Assembly: GCF_043641665.1 (NCBI RefSeq) | Contig: NC_092194.1 | Location: 19,891,798 to 19,955,797, forward strand | From: Enoplosus armatus | Lineage: Eukaryota; Chordata; Actinopteri; Centrarchiformes; Enoplosidae | Reading direction: 5' to 3' | DNA length: 64,000 nucleotides | Made by a program: the position numbers and the translations under genes | In this document: positions 49,130-61,860 of the stretch, piece after piece | Position numbering within the stretch: the first letter of the stretch is position 1 | How the letters are laid out: each line of letters opens with the position of its first letter | The notes under the pieces: generated by a model | Databases searched by the model: none | Told to the model about the DNA's origin: nothing | Seen by the model: only the letters and a program-made list of their open reading frames with translations

Positions 49130-49330
49130 CATGAATCAAACAACCCGTTAAAAGGCACCCCTCACTGTAATTACCTCCTCTGTGATGCTCTATTATGGGG
49201 TGCTTTATTACCTTCTATTACTCTGCTGTGCCTGCCTTGGCAGATGTAGACCTCACACTGACTAACAGAGCTTGGCAGGTGAATCTACAAGGCTGCTTTT
49301 CTGTTTGAGTGCAAAAATAGAGACACGAAA
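49130..49330. promoter_or_regulatory. Candidate conserved regulatory block 3
   Basis: Contains CTCTATTATGGGGTGCTTTA, TTACCTTCTATTACTCTGC and CCTTGGCAGATG with TGGCAGGTG. It is homeodomain- and E-box-like, with even composition and no repeats or splice-compatible reading frame. Inference only. Confidence 0.25.
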
Positions 49331-51924
49331 AAGAGCAACGTTTCAAAGTAGGATTACGTAATCTGCGACTCTGACAGACCGCAGTTTACGGAAGCCTGGA
49401 GCTGACACAAATATTCGAGTCACATTTTAATAACGCACACAAATAAACTGTTTACTGAACAAGTTATATGTGTCTAGCTCATTGTTTTGACTTTACAGCA
49501 GCACACTTACTGTTTTGGTTTACTGTCAACTCGCTCATCAATTCATTTCCAGCTCCAGCAGGCAACAAAAAACAAGCGGTGGGCAAAGTTAGTGACGAGC
49601 AGGTAAACATAGTGGAAGTATCAGACAGAGAGCCGCTTATTTCTCTCCAGAGTCGGTGAAGACCAAACCAGAGTGACTGTAATAAGAGACATTCATCAGG
49701 TGGGAACAAACATGACTCCAAATAAATAGGCTACTAAAGTTCCCATTAGTAGGCTCCCATTGTCCCCAAGTGGCTGAAGAAATCAATCAAAGGGTGAGCT
49801 TACCCAAAGCACAAAAGATTCAGTAGTTTCTCAGACATGTTTAGACTTCTGCTGTCAGTATAATGGAGGTGAACACAATGTTGTTTGTGACGGTCGAAGC
49901 AGTGAAAATTGTCCTGGTACTCCAAATTCAGTTCCTCAGTACGCATATTAAGTAACCAGATAAAGCCATACCTCATGCTGTTTTAAGTAATGACTATCAA
50001 ACCCCTGCAGATGCAATCATTTTGTTCTATGGAACGAATCTATAGCTCTAAACAATGCTTTTATTTTGTATTTTGTTTCATTTATGTATTTTTTTTAAAT
50101 TTCATTCATATTTATAATTGGCAACTTGCTGTATTTCTACCGGTATGCACTGTTAACAATGGAGTCGATGAAGCGTCCGGAGAAGTCGAGGCAGACTAAG
50201 CTGATCACAGAGAAGTGGATCAGTACAGTGAGAGCACAGGAGGGGGATAAAAGGGGAGGAGGGGGGAGAGAGGCAATCTGAGGAAAAAAGCAGAATGAAT
50301 GAATGAGTGAAAACATATTGGTCATCCTGAGTTCAGCCCCTCTCCCCTGCTGTGAGCCCCGACCGCGGGCTGCTTCACTGCCTCGCTGCCCAGGCTCTGC
50401 TGGGCACAAATCCAGTTTTCTGTCCAAATTACCAGCTCCGCTTCGCAGAAGAAGGCCAGCGGGGTGAGAAGATCTCACCCTCCACCCCCCTGTCTGAACC
50501 CCTTGCTGGCCCGGCGCGAAGCTGACGGAGCGTCGCGGATGGCCCTGGTTTGCACCTGCACTGGGGGCTTTCCAGCTCTTCCCCCTTCAGTTCACACACA
50601 CACACACAAGCCCCAGACCATAACCCTCTTTGCCTTTCTGTGGTGGTCTGAGGTGGCCTAAAAAATTCACCAAGACTCCAGAAGCATTTTGGAGAAACTG
50701 GACAGAAAGCTGCTTCAACATGTTGCTGAATTAAAGTGGAAATCAGGAGAGGGAAGAGTCAGCAGTCAGATGTATTCGCCTCCTTGGACAGACTTTGTGT
50801 TTGATGTCAGCCTGTTAGCTTTCTAACCATTGTGTCAGCTAACTGTTAAGTGTTGCCAGATATGACAACCAATGTGTCAGAGAACGTCACAGTGACAGAA
50901 AGGAACAGAGCAAAATTACATTTCACAAATATGCAAATATGCAACATCTTGTTGTCTTATATTGCTGGTGGCTGCATGTGGGAAACTTCCTCGTCTTAAA
51001 AATACAGTTTTCCTGTTACTATCAACTTGTGTTCAGCACAATCCACGAGGTTCAGTGTCATTTACTTACATTTACTGTACAATATTTCTATTAGGCTCTT
51101 GCTTGCTTTTTAAAGCGAGCCTATGTAGCATTTGTGGTCACTACGGTTGCAAAGGGGGAACTCCCAACTTCTTCTTAAGCTAATTTATGCTGCCGAAACA
51201 TTTTTCTGGGCTTCTCTGCTCATATTCTAACATCTTTTCTTCAATCATTTGAGAATGTGATGGCCCGTTGCAGCATGTAGCATCAACGTGTGTCACAAAA
51301 GAAAACTGCACTCTCAAAGGTGACATTAATGCGTTATTAGAAGTGTTTTTAAACAACGCCGGGTTTGGCATATGTACATCTAGTCAACGTCCCAACCTCT
51401 AATAAAGAGCCGTACACGTTGCAACTGGAAGCGTCTGGGCCTGGCTCGATCACAAAGGCTGACTACTTGAGCTAGAAATGCCAGAACATGTGTATAATAA
51501 TATCCCTCCAACATTTCCACCTGTAAGTTATTTAGTGTGATTTTGGAGGAGTCACGTTTGAGTGTGGTGTCCCTTGTTAACTCTCTTTGGGCCTGAAGGT
51601 CCCCCCCCCCCCCCCCCCGGAGGTTCAGAGTGTCGGGGTATCGTGATGACGGGCGGCTTCCTGGGGCTCTGCTGTTTGTCCTGGCCCTGCCTCAGGGTTG
51701 GGGGTTGTGTTTACCTCATAACAAAAAGCAACATGGTTTTGATGCTCTGCCAGTGTGCTGCTGTGTAAACTGTAAACAATACACACACAACCTCACACAC
51801 ACACACACACACACACCTACTGCTGCAGCGGCCACTCCCCTTCCTGTTCCCTCTCTCTGTGACATTTGTCGCCGTCTGAGTAGAATTTACACTAACACCA
51901 TCCCTCATTATCATATCTCATTAT

Positions 51925-52020
51925 CACCGGTGCCCTTGAGCAAGGCCCTTAGCCTCTAATTGCTCCAGTGGAGCTGCCAACTGTGGCAGTACTGGGCAAC
52001 TTCCAGGTGTGAACGGTTTA
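51925..52020. repeat. Fragment of a dispersed fish repeat
   Basis: The phrase GGTGCCCTTGAGCAAGGCCC, then AATTGCTCC, GTGGAGCTGCC and TACTGGGCAACTTCCAGGTG, matches a short motif I know from many teleost interspersed repeats. A weaker relative (CCTTTGAGCAAGACCCC) is near 45825. Confidence 0.45.
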
Positions 52021-52833
52021 AAAGCGATTTCCTGCCTTCCAGGTGGCGATTGGCTTCAGTTCATTTCGTTGCGGTAAATTAACTTGCAGAAACTTGAAAC
52101 TTAATTGATGCTGCCTGGTGTGGTGTTGCTGATCCTTTTCAGAAAATATACTGTTGCATTTGGTTTGATTTTCAATTAACACAGCTTATGAATTCAGTAT
52201 TATTAGGACCTGGTTGAGGAGCACCCTTTAATGCACTAACAAGGAGGCTTTTAAGAAATGTAATAGCTTTGTTACAAATTAATAATTATAATAATAGCAA
52301 TTAAGTAATTAAGACAATAATCCAATCATTTTGATGGATCTCCAGCGAGTTTCACGTCTGTCGGTTTTCAAACCGTACAAAAAGAAACTTGAAAGGCTGG
52401 AAATTAGTTTTAAGACTATACTCTGGAAAATGGTTGGTTGTAATGTTACACACACAATTTGTAGGATTAAACATGCACAACCACAAGCTCTTCTTTTCAT
52501 CCTAAAATGGTCACGCTGTGGTTGGGAGGACAACCCTCCTTACCCGACACGTTTCACGAGTGTGAATTAGTTTCACTCAACTCTTTATAAACCAGAGTGG
52601 TTCAGGTTTCCACAAATCATGCAGTTAAGGGCTCTGTGTTTCTCAGACCCCCTAAAATCGTCTGTTAGTGTTTCTCCAGACAGCTGCACTCCTTCGTTGT
52701 CCTCTTTCCCTCCAGAATCTGTGGCCTCGGTCGGTTGTCACGACCAGCAGCTCGGCCGTGACCTCGGAGCAGACACTCAGAGCAGTGAACCCAGAGAAAT
52801 GTGGGTGAGGAACCTCAGAATCAGTGGACCTCC

Positions 52834-52834
<1 letters not shown>

Positions 52835-52886
<52 letters not shown>
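52835..52886. repeat. (CA)n microsatellite
   Basis: A CA run of about 52 bp, followed closely by a poly(C) run. Confidence 0.97.
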
Positions 52887-52889
<3 letters not shown>

Positions 52890-53179
52890 CCCCTCCATCA
52901 TGTCTACTCGAAACCATCAGGATTGATGCTCTCTCTCACTCTCAAAGCCCCCCCCCCCCCCCCCAACACACATAAAAACTCATACACACCCCATCACATT
53001 CAAATCCCTCCCCACCCCACCTTACTGACCCCCCCCCCACACACTCCCACCCCCTCAGCTCTTACTTTGCCATGGAGGCTGATTCCGCCCTCTGGATGAA
53101 CCTTTCCCTGGGACCCTGAGCTCAGAGGGGGCTGGATTAGAGGGTGAAGGCTGGAAGGGTGTGTGTGTGTGTAAGTGAA

Positions 53180-53228
53180 GGGGGGGGGGGGGGGGGGGGG
53201 ATGGGATAGATAGATAGATAGATAGATA
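53180..53228. repeat. Poly(G) run plus (GATA)n repeat
   Basis: About 21 G bases, then several GATA units, making a compound simple repeat. Confidence 0.95.
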
Positions 53229-54470
53229 ACATTTGTAATTTTTTCAAAAGTATTATGTAAAGTCAAAAATATTCATTTGCACATTTGTTTCAGGGAAATG
53301 ATGAACATTAGTAAAAGAATTTTGAAGAACTTGAGTGTCTAGTTCAGGTTGTGGAAGTAAAGACCCCCCTCCACCCACCACAAAATCCAACCACACACAC
53401 ACTCCCACTGCCAATCTCGTACTGAACCGCAGGGGCTCCTCCCTGGACTCCCACCCCATCATGCACCTGTTCACAGCTCTGTCCCAGCCTGCCCTCCTTC
53501 CCCTGCAGCATTCCTCCAAACACACATGAACAGACTCTGACATCTTTGATATCCCGAAACACAAAACCCTAAAAAAGACTTCACTATTTGGGTTTCCAGC
53601 AGGGTAATTAAGCACAGTTCCTATCAACAGACTTCCTCACATTTGATTTACGTGCCTGTACTGTGTATCCATCCTGCAGCAGCAGAAGATCAGAACTGGT
53701 GACAAGTGGAAGATTGACTCTCTGCGATGAACGTGAAGTCTGTACATCCCCAACATGAAATACGGCTTTGTCTCCCTCCCTGCCAAGGCTGTGTGCAAGT
53801 ATTAGCTCCTCAGACAGGCTGCAGCGCCAAGGCCTCGTCTAACCCCTTAATTTTTGGCCTGGAGGTGTTGGGACTTGTTCAAGAGATGTAACATGGGTTG
53901 GGAAGGTTCCCTCCTCTGTCCCATCGTGCTGCACTCATATAAAATACATGCTGATCAAAGATCTGCAGGAGAAACAAACACTACAGGTTTTTGACGAGCA
54001 CAAATATGTGAAAACAATACAGCACGCCTTTGTGAAATGCTTTCTCTCATTAGTGTAGAGAATGTATATATGAGGTCAAGGGTTCCCAAAAAAGGCACGT
54101 ACATTAAGTAACATTGCCGACTAGTATATCCATACTTATGCAGTGGTTCTATGAGGCTTTACATTTTTCGAACAAATTGAAATGTAAAATACACAATTTT
54201 TGACAGCGAAGAAAAGAAAAACTGGTGATACTCAGGTAAACACATCCGACAAACTGAAACCAAGTAAGTATAACAGTATATCTTGTTAGTGTTAGTGGTA
54301 GTGAAGTGGGGGAGACTTGAGTGATTCATGTCTAAACATTCTGGCACTAGTTTAACTTGCGTCATGATCATTTAATTTGGCTTGTTTTGTTGTAAGTTTC
54401 CCCAGAATTCATAGGGAGTAAAACGTTTGGGAACCACTGCACTAAAATATAAATATCCTCAAGAAAAAGA

Positions 54471-54650
54471 TTCCCATCAGCCTCAGCTATGTTTCTGTGT
54501 TTAGTGCTTACAAAGCAAATACAGCATAGGCCACTATCACACCGAGATGGTGAACATAGTATACATGATACCTGCTGAAAATCAGCATATTAGCATTGTC
54601 ACTGTGAGCATGTTGAGCATGTCGTTTACAGCCTCACAGAGCCACAATAA
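54471..54650 (+). repeat. Percomorph high-copy interspersed repeat, copy 2 (3' part only)
   Basis: CCCATCAGCCTCAGCTATGT, TTTAGTGCTTA, GAGATGGTGAACAT, ACCTGCTGAAAATCAGCATA and GTTTACAGCCTCACAGAG match the second half of the family at 43240-43670. This copy lacks the 5' part. Confidence 0.65.
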
Positions 54651-55034
54651 ACAACTGCTTTAAAAATGTGACTTCATCGAAGCAAACTGCACAAAATTGC
54701 TGAATTCTTACATAAAAATGTCCTTAATGTCGCTCTTGAAAGGTTTTAAAATGTTCATCTAAATCTTCTTCTTTCTGAAAAACGGAGCCGATAACGTATC
54801 TTAAAGATGACTTGTGTTGTTAATTGCCGCTGTAGTTTCAGGGCTCTAATTTTCCAGCAGGTGCGCCATTGTTTTGGGACACGGCAGAAAGTCATATTTT
54901 TGCCAAAGCAAGATGGCTGAACCAAAGGTGTTACAGTTTGTTTTGTTGTTTCCTAGGGGGCAGTGAGAGTGAGTTCACCTCTCCTTGATCTCCCCATCTG
55001 TTTACCCCCCCCCCCCCCCCCCACCCACCACCCA

Positions 55035-55440
55035 TCCGCCCTCAGCCCTCTGCGAGCCAGGGCGTGGGCGTCCGGGGCTCCGAGGTCCTGGCAATAACAA
55101 TAGATGGACTGTGCTGTCCTGAGTCCCAGTCCCACACAATGACCATGTCCATGTCGATTAGCGTGGGGTGGCGGCGGAGCCCAGTCCGGCCGGGGCTAAT
55201 AGCTTATTACGCAGTGTAAAGTGACAGTGTGATCTGGAGAGGTGCCAGAGAACGGGCCCAATTAAAGGAGAAAAGAGAGGAGGAGGGAGTGTGTGTGTGT
55301 GGAGGGGGTGAGGGGGGTGAGGGGGGTGAGGACGAGGGCAGCAACTTGCATTCCTCTGAGCTTCGGTCTAATTCGCCCATGACGGGTTCCCTGGGGACTG
55401 ACACCCTCCTTCGTCGAAAATATTTGAGTATCCTCCTGCT
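55035..55440. promoter_or_regulatory. Candidate conserved regulatory block 4
   Basis: G/C-balanced sequence with ACAATAGATGG, GTCGATTAGCG, GGGGCTAATAGCTTATTACG and GGGCCCAATTAAAGG (homeodomain-like words) and no splice-consistent coding frame. It flanks a poly(C) run and a short GGGGTGA repeat. Regulatory function is inferred from composition only. Confidence 0.3.
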
Positions 55441-56764
55441 CTGTTGTTCCAAAACACATGTGAAACAAACCCCAAACACACTCACCGGCTACGTTACCGC
55501 TGCACAGTTATGTGTAAACAACGCTGTTTACTTGTTGATACAGTTTGAGAAATGAGACACGGAGAATATGGAAGAATTATTTACACCAACACAGCGCAGT
55601 GTACAGCAGCTACGGTGCGGCCGTGTAGCTGACGACGTTGAAGATGACGTGATCGGATGATGCTCTTCCCCCGAGGACGCAGAGCGAGGAAGCATACTGC
55701 TCTGTTATCAACCACAAACCACATTCTGCTGATTTTCAAAAGCATACTGTACGTTTCAGTAACAGCACCAGTGCAAATATGTATATATTCATATTCTGGC
55801 TTTTAGTCACATTTTCCCATCCGAGCAGGACTGACGGAGCCGTTTGCCTCCAACCTTTCTAACCTCTTCTTGAGACGTCCCGCTCTCATTAGTCAATGTG
55901 AAGCAAACGTACGATGCGATCACTGATCCCTCCTAAAAAATTCAGTCACGACTATCTAAACAGCTGCCTTGTTAACTTTTCATTCATTCTCAGAATCGGT
56001 GACTAAAGTGACTGATGGACAGTAGAGAAGTCGAACGCTGCAGATGTTTCGATGCTTTTTTTTTCCACCATAAGAGCTTCTCATCAGGGCAAATGGTTCG
56101 CGTCTGGCTCCGTTGTCTATAAAGACCCAAACAACAAACTTTACAGCCACTTGTCATGTCTGCAGGGAGTGTTTGATTCTCAAACAATAGATTTTTGGAT
56201 GGAGTATCACTTTAAGATCCAAGTGATTGCTCGTAGAGCTCTGGAGCGCTGGCCGGACACCTGCCTCATTTATTGAATTACTCCCCCCTCACACACTGAG
56301 TAGACCGTGTAGGTCTACTGACATGTTGTTGGCTGTCTCTTAAAAACTGAACAGTCACCCTCAAACTCTAGATTCTTACAGATTCTTAAGTTCAGTTCTG
56401 TCTTTATTGCGTTTTTATTTCATTTTTTTCCCGTTCGCTAGTTGTAAAAAACAAAAAGTTCTCCTCTCAAGTACTTTTCTTTACTTTCTCTCTTGCCTCA
56501 GTTTGTACGGTCAGCAACAATAAGTACTGTAAGTACAACCAGCCAGCCAAAGTTTCACCACAGCTTTACAACACTTCACCAAGTCATCACACAGTTTAAG
56601 AGTGGAGACACAATACTTCCCCATTGGTGGATAAACCGGAATAAAGCTGTTGTAACAAAGTGTTACTGGGATGTTTTCTCAATGGGATGTGGAGTCTGTC
56701 AGTTCGATGTTTAAGCTCCAGGAGGAACAACAACAGAAGGGGTTAATGTAATCCATTTCATTGG

Positions 56765-57100
56765 TGGGGGGACTCTAATAACTGGTCTCTCCCTGTGTCT
56801 TCATTGGCCCGCAGAGTTTCCATTGTGCTGGCCGGTGCAGGTGTGGGACATGCTTTGTTGATCATAATCCCCCAGGCAAGGGGAGAGGCTTTGAGTGTGT
56901 TTGACGTACCCCACCGGCAGGCCCTTTGCTCCTCGGCCGCCGAGCAGCCACCGTCTCCAGCGGCCGCTCATGGGATCCGACAGGCGGAAAAATAATGAAC
57001 AACACCTCAACCCGGAGCTGACCTGGCTCCAATTCACCAGCTCCACACGAGGGGTAAACGAACCACTTAATTGAGCCTTCCAGGATCAAATCATAGTCAG
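56765..57100. promoter_or_regulatory. Candidate conserved regulatory block 5
   Basis: Dense, non-repetitive sequence including CTTTGTTGATCATAATCC, GGCGGAAAAATAATGAACAA, CCACTTAATTGAGCC and GGATCAAATCATAG. The open frames here are antisense to each other and lack homology. Inference only. Confidence 0.3.
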
Positions 57101-57320
57101 GACCCCCCCAAGCCACCCCGCGATCAACCCCCCCCCCCCCAACCTCAACCTCCTTCCCGGACACAACCCATCCTACACACACCCCCACTCTCATTCCTCC
57201 ACTTCTTTACTGTTTACTCCCTTCAGGTGCACAGGGAGACACTGGTGGACAAATCCTTTGGTGTTTGGAAGTTATTATGGAATATAAAGGAAAGCTATAT
57301 GGGCAACAAGTTTTAAAACC

Positions 57321-57785
57321 AGTCGTGGAATGTAATTAAGTACATTTACTCAAGCACTGTGCTAAAGTACATATGAAAGGTACTTTTAATTATGCTACAT
57401 AATATTTGTAATCCACAACAATTCAGTGGGAAATATTGTACTTTTTATTCTCCTGCAATAGTTTCACAACTATAGTTACTGGTTGCAGGTACTTTACAAG
57501 GTTTGTAAGAAGAAGAGTTTATAAAATATGATGCACTGTTGTACATTAAACTACCCGACAGTATATACAGCAGTTAAAATCAGCGCCTGATGCTAGTTAC
57601 ACATTAATGCATCAATAATAATAATTATACAATTATGTAATTTATAAAAGTATTAGACTCAGGAGCCATTTGTCTGGACTGAGAACTTTTACTTTTGATA
57701 CTTAAACTGCACTTTGCTGATATTAGTACGTACCTTTATTTAAGTAACATTTTCCATGCAGGACTTCTACTTGTTTTACAATATA
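57321..57785 (+). repeat. Percomorph interspersed repeat of the AAGTACATTTACTCAAG family
   Basis: It begins AGTCGTGGAATGTAATTAAG, then TACATTTACTCAAGCACTGT, and continues through GGGAAATATTGTACTTTTTA, TTTATAAAATATGATGCA, CATTAAACTACCCGACAGTA, CACATTAATGCATCA, GCCATTTGTCTGGACTGAG and ACTTTTACTTTTGATACTT, then AAGTAACATTTTCCATGCAG. I recognise this order as a very common percomorph repeat. The copy is almost full length and moderately diverged. Confidence 0.75.
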
Positions 57786-57928
57786 TATATAATATATATT
57801 AATACTTTTATTATGGTATAATATGACAAAGGCATGCTCAACTGGAACTGAACGTCGCACGTGTCTCGACCACCAGAACGACCCTGATGTTAATCAGGTA
57901 TTTTAAGTCTGTAATTCTGTTTATCTAT

Positions 57929-57949
57929 GATGATGATGATGATGATGAT
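57929..57949. repeat. (GAT)n short repeat
   Basis: About seven GAT/ATG units. Confidence 0.85.
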
Positions 57950-58479
57950 TCTAAAATTATACTGACGAGTTTTGCTAAAAGGATTTCACGTCCTTTTCTA
58001 AACCTGTCTAAAGTGAATATCCATCATTCACTGAGACCAAATCACAAATGAGGGCTACGGCAGACAAGAGCATCCCGTTCCTCTCAGGTGAGACACCTGA
58101 GAGTCAGTCAGGGTCACTTGTCCACCGACAGGATGTGACACATCAGAAGTTAACGATGGAGCTCGAACAGTTTCTGAAGCAGCATTGAACTGTTTTTCTC
58201 ACCAATGTGAATGTGTTTTACCTGTCAGTCCTTTGCCATAGTTTAATCAGTCACCACAGACTGAGTGAAGTTCAAACAGCGTGATTAAATTACACTTCAG
58301 TTCGTTAAAAATGAGAGATTAACTACAATTTAAAAGTATTTAAAAATGCTTTAGTTTAGTATCTTCTGCATATGCTAGATGGAATTACCCCTAAACAACA
58401 AAACATTTCAGACTTTGATGAAAGTCTAGTTCGTCCAGGTGACTGATACCTGTGTCTTGGAATGAGCCTGTCCTCCCTC

Positions 58480-58990
58480 TAAGATGTCTCTCATGAGCGA
58501 GGTGTCACCTGTTCCCTGTCCATTAAAAGGGGAACAATTTGAATTGGGGAGTCCCGTGGGGTCTTTTTAGGACAAGAACCTACAGTATACAGTCACCCCT
58601 CGAAATAGCACCCACGGTCCCGTGTTCAACCTGCTTCCCAGCCAGACCAACAATGGCGCTTTTCAAATCAACCGATATAGCCGTGTGGATGCCAAATTAG
58701 GACGGGGTGCCTGATGTTACTGGCGCAAAAGAAGGTGATCAAACAGAGCCTGGGTCAGTGGATCTCCTCTAATTGAGAAGTTTACACTTGGCAGCGGGGA
58801 TCCTCATTCACCAGACAGCGCTGACTGCCAGAGTGGAAAAGTTTTGGACCGCCTGTGCAATGCATACAACCGAGTTTTTCCTCTACAGTCGGATCTGGGT
58901 CATCAGACTGTCGTTCAGGAGTCATGATGGCATGAGAGAGCAGACCAGTCCCTCAGAGACAAGGAAGTCAAACGGTAAAATGAATGTTAA
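58480..58990. promoter_or_regulatory. Candidate conserved regulatory block 6
   Basis: Even-composition, repeat-free sequence with GGGGAACAATTTGAATTGGGG (an imperfect palindrome) and AATCAACCGATATAG. It lies about 5 kb beyond the 5'-end side of foxi's 3' flank and has no supported coding frame. Inference only. Confidence 0.25.
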
Positions 58991-59189
58991 CTGGTCCATA
59001 TTCTGAGATCAATTCATTAAGTATGATTAATTAAACATGGGCCACACAAGTTGATGACATGAAGTGAACTTTTATTCCCACAATTATTCACTGCTTAAAA
59101 CGGACAGTACTATCAGCTCAATTTCACGGCATAACTCGTACCTTGAACGCATGCATGGTGTGAATCCTAAACAGTGAAAAAACTAAATG

Positions 59190-59640
59190 ATCAAACCATT
59201 TGTTCCGTAATCTGCACGATGGGTGGCAAATATTTGCAGAGGGACTTTCTTGATGCGTCGTTTCTTAGCAGGAACAAAGCAAGATGGCCTCTCAATTTGG
59301 GGCAAACACTGCCGGAGAATGGAGACAAAAGAGATGCTTAAACCCCGTCGGCCTAAGGGGGATATCTTCATCTCTCTTCAGAGAGTCCCTAATTGATACA
59401 TGGGGATTGGCGTGAAGGGCCGAGGACAATACCTCTATTGTTTCACTGTTTTCTGAATCAAGACGTCTGTCAACTGCGGTGTCTTTGCAGGGAGCTTGGC
59501 TCGCCTCCAAACTTGAACTTTCTCTTTTGATTTTTGCAGAAGCTTCTCCCGGCGCAGCTCGTCTCTGCCTGTGGCACTGGAGGACACGTCGGAGTGCATC
59601 AGCTGTGATGTTTATTCAGTCAGAATCAATAAACAAACCT
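59190..59640. promoter_or_regulatory. Candidate conserved regulatory block 7
   Basis: Non-repetitive block with GGTGGCAAATATTTGCAGAG (a palindromic core, GCAAATATTTGC), GAACAAAGCAAGATGG (SOX-like) and CCCTAATTGATACATGGG. It is about 2.2 kb beyond the foxi stop codon. Regulatory role is inferred. Confidence 0.3.
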
Positions 59641-61860
59641 GATACAGGAATTACTTGTCTCGGGGTAACATGCAGGATGGAGTGTGACTTAAAAGTTAAA
59701 ACATTTACCAATTTTGAGGATGTAATCTGAGTTACATGTATTCTTAATTATCTCCTTGTAATGCTGGACAGAATATCCTGATCAGTGAATAAAACATTAA
59801 TGAATAGAAGTATTATTTCAGAACTTTGGGCAACAGAGATATCTTAATTGTAGATAAAATAGGAAGTCCCTTGAAAGAAAAGCTCCCTTTAAAACAACAT
59901 AAACACTCATTCATTATTCAATTCTTTATTTTTTGCAGATTAAGTTGATCACCTGTGCACTAGCTAAAAGGCTCCTTGATTATTAAGCAGTTTATTGTAA
60001 TTTAATAATTGGAAGTGTCCCCAGGATTTGCACAAAATTACATCCCAGTGTTTCCTTCTGGAAAACTTCTTAGGAAATTATAAGAAAATGACTGACCTGT
60101 AAAATAAATCATTACCGTGAGCACTCCTCGTGTTCAGAACAATTTTTTGCAGTGATATTAATTTATTTCTTCTCTTCTGACCTGCTCTCATTCGGGGTCT
60201 TAGTGGCAACAGAAAGTGGGCAGAGTTCCCTCCTCCCAGCAGCAGCAAACACAACCAGACAGAGTGTAAATGACTCTTTACGCGTTCTTCAGCAACCAGA
60301 TTTACATCATTCCTGGAGCACTGATCCAACAGGAAGAGTTGACTTAATAGAATAAAAGAGACTTTAGTTGGACGTGCACTTGATCTTAAGTCATCATACT
60401 GAAAAGTAAAATTGGAGTTAGAACGTAATGAAGAATGAAGGTCAGATTGAGGGATTCGAAATTTTAGTTTACAATCTGTGTTATATAGAATATGTTAAAA
60501 CCACATACATGGTTATGTGAAAATATTTCTGTTTCTGGAGAACAGGGAACTTTACGACTCACTCATGCAGGTTTTTGTTGTTTTCATGCAAATGATAAGA
60601 GGCTGCATTGAGCTGAAATGGAGTAGAAGTAATTATATATGAGATTTAAGTAAATTTATGGGTATGCATTCAAATGATAATGAAGCCCTGAATACACTGA
60701 TGCCCTATTTGAAAATGATGCATGACAATACAATAGAGACCACAGGATATTTATTAAGAGTCACAGTTGAAACTGCCTGTAAGCTGTATGTAAAGATAAA
60801 AAAAGACAATAGATACAAAAGCCATTCAATGATTGTCACACTGAATCCTGAGAGAAACCATGATATAGCATATAGTTTTTAATATATATATATTTATGAC
60901 ATCTGGGTTTTAGTGATACTGTTTTCGGCGCATTTTGTAAGCTAATATCATTCACTTCTGCTTTAATCAAACTATGTTCGGACAACAGTAGAAAACAATG
61001 CCTATTAGCATAAATAGCATAAATAGTCACAAACTATCTTTATAATTTACAAAAATACACATTTATAAAGTCCGCATGTATTTACATGAGCCTTAGTGCT
61101 GTGGTTTCAGTCAACGTAGAGGATACAAAAATAAGGCAAGCCCTGTCTGGGATCATATTTGTATTAAATCGATTGTCACTACATTTGGAAACAGTCTAAA
61201 TATACAGGTAGACCCTTCTCGGCAGGGCACTCTCATCTCATGCGATTGTCGTTTTTGAGGTAATGGCGGTCTCACAAAGGCAACTTTGGCAGATTTGATT
61301 ATGAATAAACAGTTTCAAGATATGTAATCAACTGTGAGAATTTGGCCGCTCCAAAGAAATATGGGCTAGATTTGGCAAAACTGGCAACAACAAAAAAATC
61401 ACACGTACATGTACATCTTCAACATGACAGAGTGGTCGGGAAGGTTTCTGCTGAAACTGCCAAAGAAATGTAAGATAGATGTTTAAAATATTACAAGTGT
61501 TCAGTGGTTGTCTTACTTTGTGAGTAGCATTAAGAGCAAAGTAGGAGCTTTGATATAGTAATAAAGTAAAAGAATAAGAAGATAAGTGCTCATTTTCTGT
61601 TTGACTCTCCGGCTGGTGTTTCCACAGTTTGACTGCTTGTCAAGTTGAGTCAAGTTTGGCTAAAATACTCTCTCTAGGTCTCTAATCTCTCCGGTGAGCT
61701 GATCAGTGAAGGGGGTGTTGCGTTCGTGGTGCAGAGAAGCCGCTACCCAGCATGCACTCTGACCTCTCTGCTGAAATGCAAGCGTGTATTTGCGTGTTTT
61801 CAGAGGGATTCACCGAGCAGCAAGCCCCTAAAACAGTGAGAAGTTGGGGTGAATCGGCTC

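Larger units (their letters stand above)
39394..61860. other. Gene-poor interval of about 22 kb beside foxi
   Basis: I find no coding exons supported by splice phase or homology. It contains microsatellites, two copies of one percomorph repeat, another percomorph repeat, a fold-back element, a perfect hairpin and several blocks with balanced, motif-rich composition reminiscent of conserved regulatory DNA (listed separately). This is the kind of landscape expected around a developmental transcription factor gene. Confidence 0.55.

Noticed and set aside
50137..50478. 113-aa minus-strand open frame
   Set aside because: Compositionally biased Gly/Arg sequence without homology or splice partners.
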